Positions 8,465-18,569 are shown, numbered from the stretch's first letter. The stretch is 64,000 bases of DNA from Bacteroidota bacterium (GCA_018266735.1 JAFDZT010000004.1:92094-156093), one strand, 5' to 3'. Numbers and translations are program-made. Notes: generated by a model from the sequence alone, not told the origin.

Positions 8465-11400
8465 ATGTTCGAACGAATAATCAACTTCAGCATCCATAAC
8501 AAGCTGGTGGTTGGTGTTGGTGTGGTGGGCCTGATCATCTGGGGCGTTGTGTCGTTTCGCAACCTTCCCATCGATGCCGTGCCCGATATCACGAACAACC
8601 AAGTGCAGGTGGTGACGTTGTCGCCATCGTTAGCGGCGCAAGAAGTGGAGCGACTGATCACCATGCCGGTTGAGCTCACCCTTGCCTCCATTCACGGCAT
8701 CTCCGAAATGCGGTCGATCTCGCGCTTCGGTCTGTCCGTGGTGACGATCGTCTTCGAAGACGATATCGATGTGTATTGGGCCCGAGCACAAGTGGACCAA
8801 CGACTGATCGAGATCCAGCAGCAAGTGCCGCAGAACTTGGGCTCTCCGATCCTTGCACCGCTGACCACCGGTCTTGGTGAGATCTATCAGTACACACTTC
8901 GCGTGCAACCCGGATTCGAAGCGCAGTACGACGATATCAAGTTGCGAGAGATCCAGGACTGGATCGTGCGACGTCGCATTCTGGGCACCGATGGCGTGGC
9001 CGACGTGTCAAGCTTTGGCGGTCGACTGAAACAGATCGAGGTAAGCGTCGATCCCGAGCGCCTTCGGTCGATGGGACTGACGATGGCCGATCTGATGTCG
9101 GCCATGTCCAAGAACAATCAGAACGCCGGCGGTGCCTACATCGAGAAAGGACCGCAGCTCTATTACATCCGCACCGAAGGTCTTGCACAGTCGATCGACG
9201 ACGTATCCCGCATCGCCGTCAAGACCACGGCAGCCGGGACGCCTGTGCTGATGCGCGATGTGGCCACGGTTCGCATCGGCAATGCCGTGCGCTATGGCGC
9301 GATGACAATGGATGCCACCGGTGAGACCGTCGGCGGCATCGTGATGATGCTCAAGGGCGCGAACTCGTCCAAGGTGATCGACAAGGTGAAGACACGGATG
9401 AACGAGATCAGCAAGACCCTTCCCGCAGGAATCGAGATCGTGCCATTCTTGGATCGAACCAGGCTTGTGAACAAGGCCATCAGCACCGTGTCGACGAACC
9501 TGATCGAAGGCGCTTTGATCGTGATCTTCGTCCTCGTCCTCCTGCTGGGCAATGTGCGCGCCGGCCTGATCGTGGCCAGCGTGATCCCGCTCTCGATGTT
9601 GTTCGCACTTGGTCTGATGAGCGCCTTCGGTGTGTCCGGCAACTTAATGTCGCTCGGTGCCATCGACTTCGGACTGATCGTCGACGGGGCCGTCATTATC
9701 GTCGAGAATGTCTTGCACGTCCTTGAACGACGGCGCAGCAAGACGAAGGCCACCGACGAAGAAGTAGGGGCCGCCGCGCTCTCCATCCGTCGCTCCTCCG
9801 CCTTTGGTGAGATCATCATCATGATGGTCTATCTGCCCATCCTCGCCCTCGTTGGCATCGAAGGCAAGATGTTCCGACCGATGGCACAGACGGTGATGTT
9901 TGCCATCATGGGCGCCTTCCTCCTTTCCACCACCTACGTCCCGATGATGTCGGCCCTGCTGCTCCGCAACGTCCGTCCACACGGCGTTTCGATCAGCGAT
10001 CGCATCATGCATTTCTTCCTGTCGCAATACGCCCCCGTGCGTCACCTCGCCATGCGCTACAAGGGAGCCATCCTTGCCGCCTCGGCCCTTGCCTTCATTG
10101 CCTCTGCCGCCCTCTTCCTCTCGATGGGTGGTGAGTTCATTCCGCAACTGGATGAGGGAGACTTCGCCGTCGAGACGCGCTTGATGACGGGCTCATCGCT
10201 GAATGCGACGATCGCCACAGCCACCAAGGCCGCCTCGTTGCTCAAGGCCAACTTCCCCGAAGTGGAACGCGTGGTGGGCAAGATCGGCACGAGCGAGATC
10301 CCGCTGGACCCGATGCCGATGGAAGCATGCGACCTGATCATCGTGCTCAAGGACAAGAAAGAATGGACGTCGGCCCACAGTCGCGAAGAGCTCGCCGCAA
10401 AGATGCAGGCCTGCCTCTCGACGTTGCCCGGTGTGACGTATGGATTCCAGCAACCGATCCAGATGCGCTTCAACGAATTGATGACGGGCGCACGACAGGA
10501 TGTGGTGATCAAGATCTTCGGCGACGACATGGATACGCTGGCCGCAAAGGCAGCGGCCGTTGCCGAGATGGTAGGCAAGGTGGAAGGGGCGCAAGACGTC
10601 TACCTTGAGCAAGTGAGCGGACTTCCGCAAGTGGTGGTACGGATCGACCGTGCAGCCTGCGCACGCCTCGGCGTGAATGTCGACGATGTGAATCGCACCG
10701 TCGAAGCGGCCTTTGCCGGAACGAGTGCAGGATCGATGTATGAGAATGAACGTCGGTTCGATATCGTGGTGCGCATGGACTCGACGATGCGACACGATCC
10801 GCAAGACCTTGGTCGCCTCTTCGTTCCCACTATGAGTGGCGCGAACGTTCCCATCGCACAAGTGGCATCGATCAACGTTGTCGTGGGTCCGAACCAGATC
10901 CAACGCGAAGACACGAAGCGTCGCATCACGGTGGGATTCAACGTACGCGGACGGGATGTGCAGAGCATCGTGGATGAGATCGAGAGCAAGATCGGTGCGC
11001 GCGTGCAGTTGCCCACGGGATACTACACCACGTATGGCGGACAGTTCGAGAATCTGAATGCGGCCAAGAACCGATTGTTGATCGCCCTCCCCGCCGCCCT
11101 GCTCCTTATCTTCTTCTTACTGTACGTCACCTTCAAGAGTCTCACGCAAAGCGCGCTGATCTTCACAGCCATTCCGCTTTCGGCCATTGGCGGCATCGTT
11201 GCGTTGTATGTGCGAGGCATGCCATTCTCCATCTCGGCTGGCATCGGCTTCATTGCCTTGTTCGGTGTGGCCGTGTTGAACGGCATCGTGCTGATCGGAC
11301 AGTTCAACACGCTCCGCGCAGAAGGCATGAAGAACACGCACCGCATCATCTTCACGGGAACAACGGCACGACTTCGTCCGGTGGTGATGACGGCCATGGT

Positions 11401-12796
11401 GGCATCGCTCGGCTTCTTGCCCATGGCCTTGTCGACGGGTGACGGAGCCGAAGTGCAACGTCCACTGGCAACGGTGGTGATCGGCGGTCTGATCACGTCT
11501 ACCTTGCTCACGCTGATCGTGATCCCCATCCTCTACTACTTCGTCGAACACTTCTGGACGAAGCGCACAGAACGGTTGCGTGCCGCGGCCTTCGTCATCA
11601 TGATGATGGTCCTTGTTGGTGCGCCCTCCTTGCAAGCACAACGTACGATCACACGCGACGAGGCCGTGCAGCGAGCCATGCAAGCCAATCGCACTGTTCG
11701 TCTTGCGCACTCCACAGTTTCGCAACTGGATGCGCTGCAGGGAGCAGCGGTCGATCTTGGCAAGACCACGGTGCAGTACATGGGCGGACAGTACAATTCG
11801 CTGAACTACGACAACAACCTCACCATCGGTCAGACCATTCCATTCCCCACCGTCCTTTCGTCGCAACATGCCTTGGCTGCTGCACGCACCGATGAGGCAC
11901 GCGCACAAAGCGTGATCACGGAACGTCAGGTCCGCGCAGACGTGGAGCGCGCCTATGAGCGCATCGTCATGCTCCGTGCACATCGTGCCATCCTTGCCGA
12001 ACAAGAGGCCTTGCTCGACACGTCGGCAACCGTTGCGCGCTTGCGCGAGCGCGTCGGCGAAACACCCATGATGGCGCGCGTCTCCACCGAAACGCAACTC
12101 GCCGAAGTACGCATGCAGGGACGACAACTTGAGCAGGACATTCGCAGTGCGAACAACGACCTTCGCTTGCTCATCACATCGGACACGAGCGTAACAGCCG
12201 CAGACACCGTGCTCATACCACTACCGATGCCAACCGACACGATGCTGTCGAAGCCCATCGTAGGACTGCTCGCAAAGCAGGTGCAAGTGGCCGAAGAAGC
12301 AACGAATGTGGAGACCTCGCGCTACTGGCCCGACATCTCGTTGGGCTACTTCAATCAATCGCTCATTGGCGTGCAGAACATCAACGGCGTGGATCAATAC
12401 TATGGCGCCGGCGCTCGATTCCAGGGCTTCACGGTCGGCCTCCAACTGCCGCTCTGGTTCGGTCCGGTGGCCGCTCGCTCGCAACAGGCCGATCTGCAAC
12501 AACAGTTCGCGCGCGAACAACAACACGTGGAAACGTGGAGTCTTACGGAGCGCATTCGACAACGTCGTGCCGAGGCAGCCTCGCTGTATGACATGACGCG
12601 ATTCTATCTGGACAGAGCGCTTCCCGACGCCGCACTGCTCCAGCAGCAATCGCTTCGTTCGTATCAGGCAGGAGAGATCGGTTATCTCGAACATCAGACT
12701 GCTCTCTTGCGATCACTCACCGTGCGTCAGAACGCCATTGACGCCATCTATCGGTACAACCTTGTCGTGATCGAACTTCAAACTCTCGTCAATTGA
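8465..12796 (+). CDS. Heavy-metal efflux RND pump (CusA/CzcA) fused to a TolC-like outer membrane factor
   Basis: 1443 aa. Inner-membrane proton/metal antiporter fused to an outer-membrane channel domain. ATG at 8465 is chosen for its GAGG site and the start MFERIINFSIHNKLVVG; a TTG four codons earlier is less likely. Residues 1-1035 are a full HME-RND protein: the signature DFGLIVDGAVIIVE (about 400-414) keeps the Asp, Asp and Glu needed for divalent-cation transport in CzcA. Residues 1037-1060 (a basic stretch, then AAAFVIMMMVLVGAPSLQAQ) resemble a signal peptide, and 1061-1443 is a TolC/OEP-type helical region (TITRDEAVQRAMQANRTV onward). Cu/Ag versus Zn/Co/Cd specificity is not resolvable by eye. 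The adaptor gene starts 4 bp after the stop, which makes a complete three-part efflux system from two genes. From memory, such fusions recur in Bacteroidota. Confidence 0.93.
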   Translation: MFERIINFSIHNKLVVGVGVVGLIIWGVVSFRNLPIDAVPDITNNQVQVVTLSPSLAAQEVERLITMPVELTLASIHGISEMRSISRFGLSVVTIVFEDDIDVYWARAQVDQRLIEIQQQVPQNLGSPILAPLTTGLGEIYQYTLRVQPGFEAQYDDIKLREIQDWIVRRRILGTDGVADVSSFGGRLKQIEVSVDPERLRSMGLTMADLMSAMSKNNQNAGGAYIEKGPQLYYIRTEGLAQSIDDVSRIAVKTTAAGTPVLMRDVATVRIGNAVRYGAMTMDATGETVGGIVMMLKGANSSKVIDKVKTRMNEISKTLPAGIEIVPFLDRTRLVNKAISTVSTNLIEGALIVIFVLVLLLGNVRAGLIVASVIPLSMLFALGLMSAFGVSGNLMSLGAIDFGLIVDGAVIIVENVLHVLERRRSKTKATDEEVGAAALSIRRSSAFGEIIIMMVYLPILALVGIEGKMFRPMAQTVMFAIMGAFLLSTTYVPMMSALLLRNVRPHGVSISDRIMHFFLSQYAPVRHLAMRYKGAILAASALAFIASAALFLSMGGEFIPQLDEGDFAVETRLMTGSSLNATIATATKAASLLKANFPEVERVVGKIGTSEIPLDPMPMEACDLIIVLKDKKEWTSAHSREELAAKMQACLSTLPGVTYGFQQPIQMRFNELMTGARQDVVIKIFGDDMDTLAAKAAAVAEMVGKVEGAQDVYLEQVSGLPQVVVRIDRAACARLGVNVDDVNRTVEAAFAGTSAGSMYENERRFDIVVRMDSTMRHDPQDLGRLFVPTMSGANVPIAQVASINVVVGPNQIQREDTKRRITVGFNVRGRDVQSIVDEIESKIGARVQLPTGYYTTYGGQFENLNAAKNRLLIALPAALLLIFFLLYVTFKSLTQSALIFTAIPLSAIGGIVALYVRGMPFSISAGIGFIALFGVAVLNGIVLIGQFNTLRAEGMKNTHRIIFTGTTARLRPVVMTAMVASLGFLPMALSTGDGAEVQRPLATVVIGGLITSTLLTLIVIPILYYFVEHFWTKRTERLRAAAFVIMMMVLVGAPSLQAQRTITRDEAVQRAMQANRTVRLAHSTVSQLDALQGAAVDLGKTTVQYMGGQYNSLNYDNNLTIGQTIPFPTVLSSQHALAAARTDEARAQSVITERQVRADVERAYERIVMLRAHRAILAEQEALLDTSATVARLRERVGETPMMARVSTETQLAEVRMQGRQLEQDIRSANNDLRLLITSDTSVTAADTVLIPLPMPTDTMLSKPIVGLLAKQVQVAEEATNVETSRYWPDISLGYFNQSLIGVQNINGVDQYYGAGARFQGFTVGLQLPLWFGPVAARSQQADLQQQFAREQQHVETWSLTERIRQRRAEAASLYDMTRFYLDRALPDAALLQQQSLRSYQAGEIGYLEHQTALLRSLTVRQNAIDAIYRYNLVVIELQTLVN

Positions 12797-12800
12797 TCCC

Positions 12801-13940
12801 ATGAAAACCATCACCATCACGCTCCTCCCCGCCGCCCTTCTCTTCCTTGCCGCATGCTCCTCGAAGCAGGAGACGCCTGCTGCCGAGGCGGCCGCGGCCG
12901 GCAAGGGCAATACTGTCACCATCACAGCCGCACAAGCTGCCACGGCGAAGATCCGCACCGGCCGTGCCGAAGAACGCGATCTCACGTCGGCCCTGCGTGT
13001 GCAAGGCATGCTGCACGTCCCGCCACAGTTCCACAGCTCGATCACAGCACCGTTTGGCGGCACGATCCGCTCGGTGAGTGTGTTACCAGGCGATCACGTG
13101 CACAAGGGTGATGTGATCGGCTCCATCGAGAACGTGGAGTTCGTGACGTTGCAGCAGAACTATTTGCAGACGCGCAACTCGCTCGATGTGCTCGAGGCAG
13201 AATACAGACGTCAGCAAACACTTGCGGCGAACAACGTCAATGCGGCGAAGACCTTCGAGCGCGCAACGGCCGATGTGAAGAACGCTCGCGTCGAGCTCGC
13301 CTCCCTTCGTGAGAAGCTTGCTCTCATTGGCATCGATGCGGCGTCTCTTAAGGAGTCGACCATCTCTCGCACGGTGCCCATCCGTGCCCCTATTCCGGGA
13401 TATGTTGCGTCGATGAACATCAACAACGGACAGCATGTGGCGCCCAACACCGTGATGATCGACATCATGGACACAGAACACATGCACATCGAGATGCGCG
13501 TCTTCGAGAAGGACGTGATGCACGTGCATGCAGAGCAGCGTCTCACGGCAACACTCAATGACGATCCGTCAAAGTCGTACGCTGGTCACGTTCACCTCGT
13601 TGGCAAAGAGGTCGATGCCGACCGCACTGTGACCGTGCATGGTCACTTCGATGCAACCGACCCATCGCTCATCCCGGGCACGTCGCTCACAGCCTCCATC
13701 ACCGTCGACGCCCACCGTGGCCTATGTGTGCCCGAAGCATCTGTGGTACTCTACCAAGGCAAGCACTACATCTTTGCGCATATTGGTGACAATACCTATC
13801 GTCAGCTAGCTGTCGACGTTGGCAGCACCACCAACGGCTGGACGGAAGTGATGTGCGCCGAAGACCTGTCAGCACTTGACATCGTGACCGAGGGTGCGCA
13901 TGTCTTACTTGGAGCAATGGTCAATCGATCAGAGGAGTGA
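12801..13940 (+). CDS. Efflux RND periplasmic adaptor lipoprotein (CusB/CzcB, HlyD family)
   Basis: 379 aa. Membrane-fusion protein bridging the RND pump and its outer channel. Lipobox LFLAACSS places the Cys at about residue 19. The barrel-sandwich half (VPPQFHSSITAPFGGTIRSV, then VLPGDHVHKGDVIGSIEN), an alpha-hairpin (about 110-175) and the second sandwich half (VPIRAPIPGYVASMNINNGQ) are followed by a beta-barrel with MHIEMRVFEKDVMHVHAEQ and a membrane-proximal domain. Several His/Met residues (HMHIEM, VMHVHAEQ) could bind metal, but that is inference. It starts 4 bp after the pump gene and ends 21 bp before a convergent gene. Confidence 0.92.
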   Translation: MKTITITLLPAALLFLAACSSKQETPAAEAAAAGKGNTVTITAAQAATAKIRTGRAEERDLTSALRVQGMLHVPPQFHSSITAPFGGTIRSVSVLPGDHVHKGDVIGSIENVEFVTLQQNYLQTRNSLDVLEAEYRRQQTLAANNVNAAKTFERATADVKNARVELASLREKLALIGIDAASLKESTISRTVPIRAPIPGYVASMNINNGQHVAPNTVMIDIMDTEHMHIEMRVFEKDVMHVHAEQRLTATLNDDPSKSYAGHVHLVGKEVDADRTVTVHGHFDATDPSLIPGTSLTASITVDAHRGLCVPEASVVLYQGKHYIFAHIGDNTYRQLAVDVGSTTNGWTEVMCAEDLSALDIVTEGAHVLLGAMVNRSEE

Positions 13941-13961
13941 TACAGTCTGCACACAACACTC

Positions 13962-16232
13962 TCATCTCCGGGCATACGACCAGTGTGTGTATTCCGCGAG
14001 GAGAGGGCAAAAGCTGCGTTTCGCAAACTCGGTGTTGCCGTATCGTCGATAGTACGTTCTGAATGCAGCGTGGTCGTTCTTCTTGGTCGGCCATTGGTGA
14101 GAGAACTGAACTGGTGCATCCTGAAGGAATGCACTGCGGTTTTCTTCGCACAATGCCAGCATGAACTCGGCTTCACTACGCTCTTCCGTCGACGAGGCAG
14201 CTTCTCTCGCTCTTTGATAGGCGTTGATAGAGCGCTCTAACAGATAGTAGTCCTTGTTCGAACCATTGTACGTTGATGTAACCGACATTGGAGGTAGAGA
14301 ACTGTAGAACAACGAAGGCCAGTAAGGAACGGCACGTCCGGAATGCATTTCGTCACTTCGCGACGATCTCGACAAGTACCATGCACTTCCGAAGTACGAG
14401 ATGCTGTACAGCGCGTGAGCCCGGTCAAGTAACGTTCTCGCAGTTACGTTCTTTACGATTGCCATGCGTTCCAGTCTGGCAAGACTATCATACAGCACAG
14501 ATGCCTTCCATCGTTTGATGACAGTGCGACGTCTTCCTACCCACCGAGGATAGAACGGGTCAAGTTCATTGATGTCTGAAATGAACGTATCTCCAAACGC
14601 GGGCGCATTCTCACACACTCTTGCCGAAGCAGCCGCTTCTGCAAACCGTCCCTCGGCACAGTATGCTAGGGACAACAACTGATGAATGCTTTGAAGTGAT
14701 GAAGGAATGCTGCTCTTCAACAGCTCGTGAACGTTTGGCAGCGTGTCACCCTGAAGGATCGAGAGGATCTCTTTCAGAGTCGTCGACGTCATGACCGACT
14801 CCCAAGGTCCCGACCACCAACCCGTTGGTCCGAACGTGCTAAAGAGCGCTGCCATTGCGAAACTCCCCCTCTTCGCATATGCACCAGAAGCGAGTTGGGC
14901 GAGCGAGGAAACAACCCGTTTCGAGGATGTATCACATGATGCTTCAGGCTCGTGGTTCAGGGCTTTCAAGAGCGATGCCAATCGTTCTGCATCGTCTCGA
15001 CTATGAATTCTGTCCGTTGAGATGTAGTGGAAGGCGAGAATGGTTGAATACTGATACTCAAGCGCTGGCGTAGGACGGTATTTGATCGACATAAGTCGCC
15101 TGTATGCCGCATCGTGGGCATGGCGAAGTGTGGCGCATTGTGCAAGCATTAAACCGATATGGCAATTCCACTCTGCATTGCCAGTTGGCAACGTCGAAGC
15201 CAGAAAGGACTCCAGCTCACGGACACGGTGCGGTTCTAACGTACGTCGCTCTTCCCAACCAGGACCACTCAAGTAATCTTCAATTTTGTTGAGCTCCCTT
15301 GTTGCAAGGAAGAGCCAATACCGAGACGTGCGATCTAAGCGGTACACCCGACGCACATCGACCATTCTAGAACTCGGATCACGCATTGCGACCATTGTGA
15401 GCAACAAGACTCGCTCCTTACGTGATGCTCTTGCGAACGTCTGCTCGAGAGCGGCAGTGTCCGTATTGAACAATTGCAAGGCTCGGCGTCGCTTCGACGG
15501 GCAGCGATCGAACACTTCACACAGCGCGAGATTCGCATCGACAGGTCGGTGCACAGCATTCAATGCCTGAGCGTAGCGAAGGAGTATCCACCGATGGATG
15601 GTCGATGACGACTTTCCATGACCGATCTCGCGATCGAGCAACCATACGACGTTCGAATCCACTGGGTAAGCGCGCAACCACTGATAGATGTATCGCTGAC
15701 GCAACCACGTGGGCATTCTTTTCGAGAGCCCCTTCTCCAGCAGGCCACGAACTGTCGTGTAGTGTTGTTCAAGATTGTACACCCACGTGGAACTCAACTC
15801 CAAACGTTCCATCTCCTTCGCCAACAGGATGTAGTTCAGCACGTGGACATTCTCGGGCTTCAACACATACGTAATGAAGGAATTGTCTGAGTATCGTGAA
15901 GGTCCTGATCCGCCATACATCACAGCGAAGAACTCCTCGGGAGCCGTTCCATACAAGATCGTTTCTACGTCCTTTCTCCGCACAGATGATCCAAGCACTT
16001 CCATCCAGTCATCAACGTTGGCCGATGCGTCCTTACCTGATGGATCGTACGAAGTGACGCTTCGTTCATACCCCCAGGTAAAGAACCAGGCTCGAAGATC
16101 TTCCAGACCTCGAATACTACCGGTTGTAAGGAGTAATTGCATGTCGTCTCTGGTGTACGGTTCCACGCATGCAGGCAATTCCACCTGCAAAAGCAAGAAG
16201 AGTGCAAATGACACGACAATTCGCTTGATCAT
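13962..16232 (-). CDS. Exported protein of unknown function, 756 aa
   Basis: Signal peptide at residues 1-22 (ALFLLLQVELPAC). The mature protein is predominantly helical with aromatic/Arg-rich pairs, recalling TPR-like solenoids (for example RYAQALNAVHRPVDANLALC and LSLAYCAEGRFAEAAASARV), but no repeat period could be fixed by eye. The C-terminal 100 residues contain YYLLERSINAYQRAREAAS, another TPR-like helix pair. Its ATG overlaps the stop of the upstream gene by 4 bp (ATGA), so the two are translationally coupled and probably act together. No catalytic motif recognised. Confidence 0.75.
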   Translation of the reverse strand: MIKRIVVSFALFLLLQVELPACVEPYTRDDMQLLLTTGSIRGLEDLRAWFFTWGYERSVTSYDPSGKDASANVDDWMEVLGSSVRRKDVETILYGTAPEEFFAVMYGGSGPSRYSDNSFITYVLKPENVHVLNYILLAKEMERLELSSTWVYNLEQHYTTVRGLLEKGLSKRMPTWLRQRYIYQWLRAYPVDSNVVWLLDREIGHGKSSSTIHRWILLRYAQALNAVHRPVDANLALCEVFDRCPSKRRRALQLFNTDTAALEQTFARASRKERVLLLTMVAMRDPSSRMVDVRRVYRLDRTSRYWLFLATRELNKIEDYLSGPGWEERRTLEPHRVRELESFLASTLPTGNAEWNCHIGLMLAQCATLRHAHDAAYRRLMSIKYRPTPALEYQYSTILAFHYISTDRIHSRDDAERLASLLKALNHEPEASCDTSSKRVVSSLAQLASGAYAKRGSFAMAALFSTFGPTGWWSGPWESVMTSTTLKEILSILQGDTLPNVHELLKSSIPSSLQSIHQLLSLAYCAEGRFAEAAASARVCENAPAFGDTFISDINELDPFYPRWVGRRRTVIKRWKASVLYDSLARLERMAIVKNVTARTLLDRAHALYSISYFGSAWYLSRSSRSDEMHSGRAVPYWPSLFYSSLPPMSVTSTYNGSNKDYYLLERSINAYQRAREAASSTEERSEAEFMLALCEENRSAFLQDAPVQFSHQWPTKKNDHAAFRTYYRRYGNTEFAKRSFCPLLAEYTHWSYARR

Positions 16233-17263
16233 TGCTCTGCCAGTATGCGGTGAAGTGTACCAACGCCAATTCGATCGATCTCTACCGTATCGAAGGCAAA
16301 GAGTGTTGTACCGACAATGCGATCATTCGGGATGGTCCGGGCGACATGTTCGTGCATTGCATTGAGCACGTCAGGAGTTCCACCATCGACGCGGATCACA
16401 TCAAGAGAATCGATGTGTTCATTGTCGATCATTGTGTCTGACAGAAACACGTGGCGACCAACTGAGAGGTTCGTGTGGATGATCCGACTCGAGTACCATC
16501 GATCATCCCCTCCGGTCAAATGGACAGATTGACGGAATATCGGATAGGCTACATCGAGTGCCACAGGATACGATTCCGCTGCTTTTGGGGTCACGAATTG
16601 TTTGAATCGCTCGATAGACGCAACTGCATTCGTTGTCCAAGGATCACTATACGGCTCCATGTTGTAGCACATAAGAATGCCACGCTTCACAGGCGGGACT
16701 CCTGCAAGTGATGGGTTGTGGTACTGCCAGAGTCGGATCGTAGACTCAACAGATGTTGTTGGTAGCAACTCTTGAACAATTCGAAGCAAGCGGAAGAAGA
16801 CCTTTCGCGTGTTCGGCGTCCAATCATAGTCAAGGAGCACGCGATCGAAGTGTGATCGCGGCGGAATACCTGCTGCCACATAAATTGCCGTGTCGACCTC
16901 CAACATATATCGAACGAGCTTTTGGGCTAATGAACGAAGGTGAGAACTATCGTTGTCCCTACTCAGTACCTCTGGTACGATATACACCGTTGGCACGATC
17001 GAAAGCCCCCGAATCCTAAGTTCATTTCCGGTTTGGATCGGCTGTTGTGGGAACGCGGATTCGAGACGATATCCATCAACGTCAAGATATCGCACATAGA
17101 GCGTCGATACACCTAAGTCGTCCAAACGTGCACGTTCCGTCTTATCAATACTGAACGTTGTTCGCCAATAGAACATGGACCTGCTATGCTCACCCGTGTT
17201 TTGCTGAACACAGGAAGTCGTCAAACAGAAAACGCTACACAAGAGAATAAGGATGTATCGCAT
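16229..17263 (-). CDS. Lipoprotein, possible glycosidase-like TIM-barrel protein
   Basis: 344 aa. Signal peptide and lipobox CLTTSC (Cys at about residue 18). Alternating strands and helices suggest an alpha/beta barrel: STLYVRYLDVDGY, VPTVYIVPEV, FDRVLLDYDWTPNTRKVFF, RGILMCYNMEPYSDPWT and PVALDVAYPIF follow the order strand-end acidic residues of glycosidase-like lipoproteins seen in Bacteroidota. The acidic pair in LLDYDW is a candidate active site. Distant and unconfirmed; no sugar-use genes are nearby. First gene of a two-gene coupled unit with the 756-aa protein; a TATATTCG element (17268-17275 minus strand, one mismatch to TAnnTTTG) lies just upstream. Confidence 0.7.
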   Translation of the reverse strand: MRYILILLCSVFCLTTSCVQQNTGEHSRSMFYWRTTFSIDKTERARLDDLGVSTLYVRYLDVDGYRLESAFPQQPIQTGNELRIRGLSIVPTVYIVPEVLSRDNDSSHLRSLAQKLVRYMLEVDTAIYVAAGIPPRSHFDRVLLDYDWTPNTRKVFFRLLRIVQELLPTTSVESTIRLWQYHNPSLAGVPPVKRGILMCYNMEPYSDPWTTNAVASIERFKQFVTPKAAESYPVALDVAYPIFRQSVHLTGGDDRWYSSRIIHTNLSVGRHVFLSDTMIDNEHIDSLDVIRVDGGTPDVLNAMHEHVARTIPNDRIVGTTLFAFDTVEIDRIGVGTLHRILAEQ

Positions 17264-17300
17264 TCCCCGAATATACGGCCGGCCGAGCGCCTCTCGCCGT

Positions 17301-18569
17301 CTACGTTTTTTGCTTTTTCTTTTTCGCAGCTGGAAACAAAATGTTGTTCAAGATCAACCGATACCCCGGCGAGTTCGGGTGAAGAGATAGGTCCGTTGCC
17401 GGGTCACCAACGGCATGACGGTAGTCTTCGGGATCGTGGCCCCCATACCAAGTGAACGTTCCCCGACCGACGTTGCCGTGGATGTAGCGCACTTGATCCG
17501 TTCCATCGCGTTCACCCAGGATGGTCACGGATTTCTTGACGAGGTTCTTATGGTAGGCTGTGGTTTGACCGAGGAAACCCTTGACGACGTTCACGTGACA
17601 TTGCGTGAGCATGGTCGGCACGGGATCGTACTTGGCCGAGAAGTCGAAGAGCGTGAACACGTCGTTCTCCTCGCCGCCTCCCAGGATCTCGTTCGCATCG
17701 CAATCGATGTTCGAGTATTCGTACTGCATGGGATCGGTGATCACGCTGAAGTTCTGGAAGGCGAACGTGCGCGAAAAGTCGAGTTTTTTGTTGCAGAGCG
17801 GATCGGCAGGGTCGCCGTCGAACACGTCTTCCACAACATCCACACCGGCCGCGGCAAGGGCGATATCATACGTGTCGGTGGCACTGCACATGGCAAACAT
17901 AAAGCCGCCGTTGGCCACGAAGTCGCGAATGGTCTCGACCACGGCCTTCTTCAATTCACTCACCTTTCGGTAGCCGAGCTTCTGCGCCGTGCTCTCGAGC
18001 AAGGCCACTTGCTGAATGTACCAGGGTTGTGTGGCGGCCGACGCGTAGAACTTGCCGTACTGTCCGGTGAAATCTTCGTGGTGCAGGTGCAACCAATCGT
18101 ACTCGGACAGTTTGCCCTTCAGCACTTCCTCGTCCCACACCTTTTCATACTTGATCTCGGCATACTCCATGGCCAATGTCACGGCATCGTCCCAGGGTCG
18201 GAATCCCGGGGGGACGTAGACGGCAATGCGCGGTGCTTTTTCGAGTCGCACCACTTCCATGTTGTTCTTCTCCGACTGCACTTCCGCCAGGATCTGCACA
18301 GCCGTGGCGCCATCGATCCTCTCGAACATCACGCCCCTGATCCGACACTCCGCCGCCGTCGCGTCCGAGTAGTCCATCAGGAACGACCCACCCCGATAGT
18401 TCAGCAGCCACTCCACCGGTTCTTCCTTGAGCAGCACCCAGTAGGTGATCCCATAGGCCTTCAGATGGTTCGTTTGCGACACGTCCATCGGGATCAGGAT
18501 CTTCTGCCCAAGCATTGGCAAGGTGGCAAGGAGGAAGAGAAGAGAACGGATGAGGAATACAGAATACAT
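17301..18569 (-). CDS. Exported conserved Bacteroidota protein usually labelled asparagine synthetase B
   Basis: 422 aa from ATG 18569; a TTG two codons upstream also opens the frame. Signal peptide MYSVFLIRSLLFLLATLPML. The mature N-terminus ILIPMDVSQTNHLKAYGITY and the WLLNYRGGSFLMDY block match, from memory, a Bacteroidota protein that databases carry as asparagine synthetase B. No AsnB hallmarks are visible: no Cys2 nucleophile and no SGGxDS pyrophosphatase motif. The central part (IAVYVPPGFRPWDDAVTLAM, DWLHLHHEDFTGQYG, GGFMFAMCSATDTYDIAL) has the feel of a class I glutamine-amidotransferase-like fold. Ends in a KKKKQK tail. Divergent from the carotenoid ketolase gene with an unusual inverted repeat over both starts. 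Confidence 0.8.
   Translation of the reverse strand: MYSVFLIRSLLFLLATLPMLGQKILIPMDVSQTNHLKAYGITYWVLLKEEPVEWLLNYRGGSFLMDYSDATAAECRIRGVMFERIDGATAVQILAEVQSEKNNMEVVRLEKAPRIAVYVPPGFRPWDDAVTLAMEYAEIKYEKVWDEEVLKGKLSEYDWLHLHHEDFTGQYGKFYASAATQPWYIQQVALLESTAQKLGYRKVSELKKAVVETIRDFVANGGFMFAMCSATDTYDIALAAAGVDVVEDVFDGDPADPLCNKKLDFSRTFAFQNFSVITDPMQYEYSNIDCDANEILGGGEENDVFTLFDFSAKYDPVPTMLTQCHVNVVKGFLGQTTAYHKNLVKKSVTILGERDGTDQVRYIHGNVGRGTFTWYGGHDPEDYRHAVGDPATDLSLHPNSPGYRLILNNILFPAAKKKKQKT

Noticed and set aside
10193..10903. 236-codon minus-strand frame (and a 336-codon one at 11117-12127) opposite the efflux pump
   Set aside because: Antisense to a conserved RND protein; His- and Arg-rich composition is typical of shadow frames.
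16229..17263. Assignment of the lipoprotein to a specific glycoside hydrolase family
   Set aside because: Only general alpha/beta-barrel features are visible; no family signature could be confirmed.
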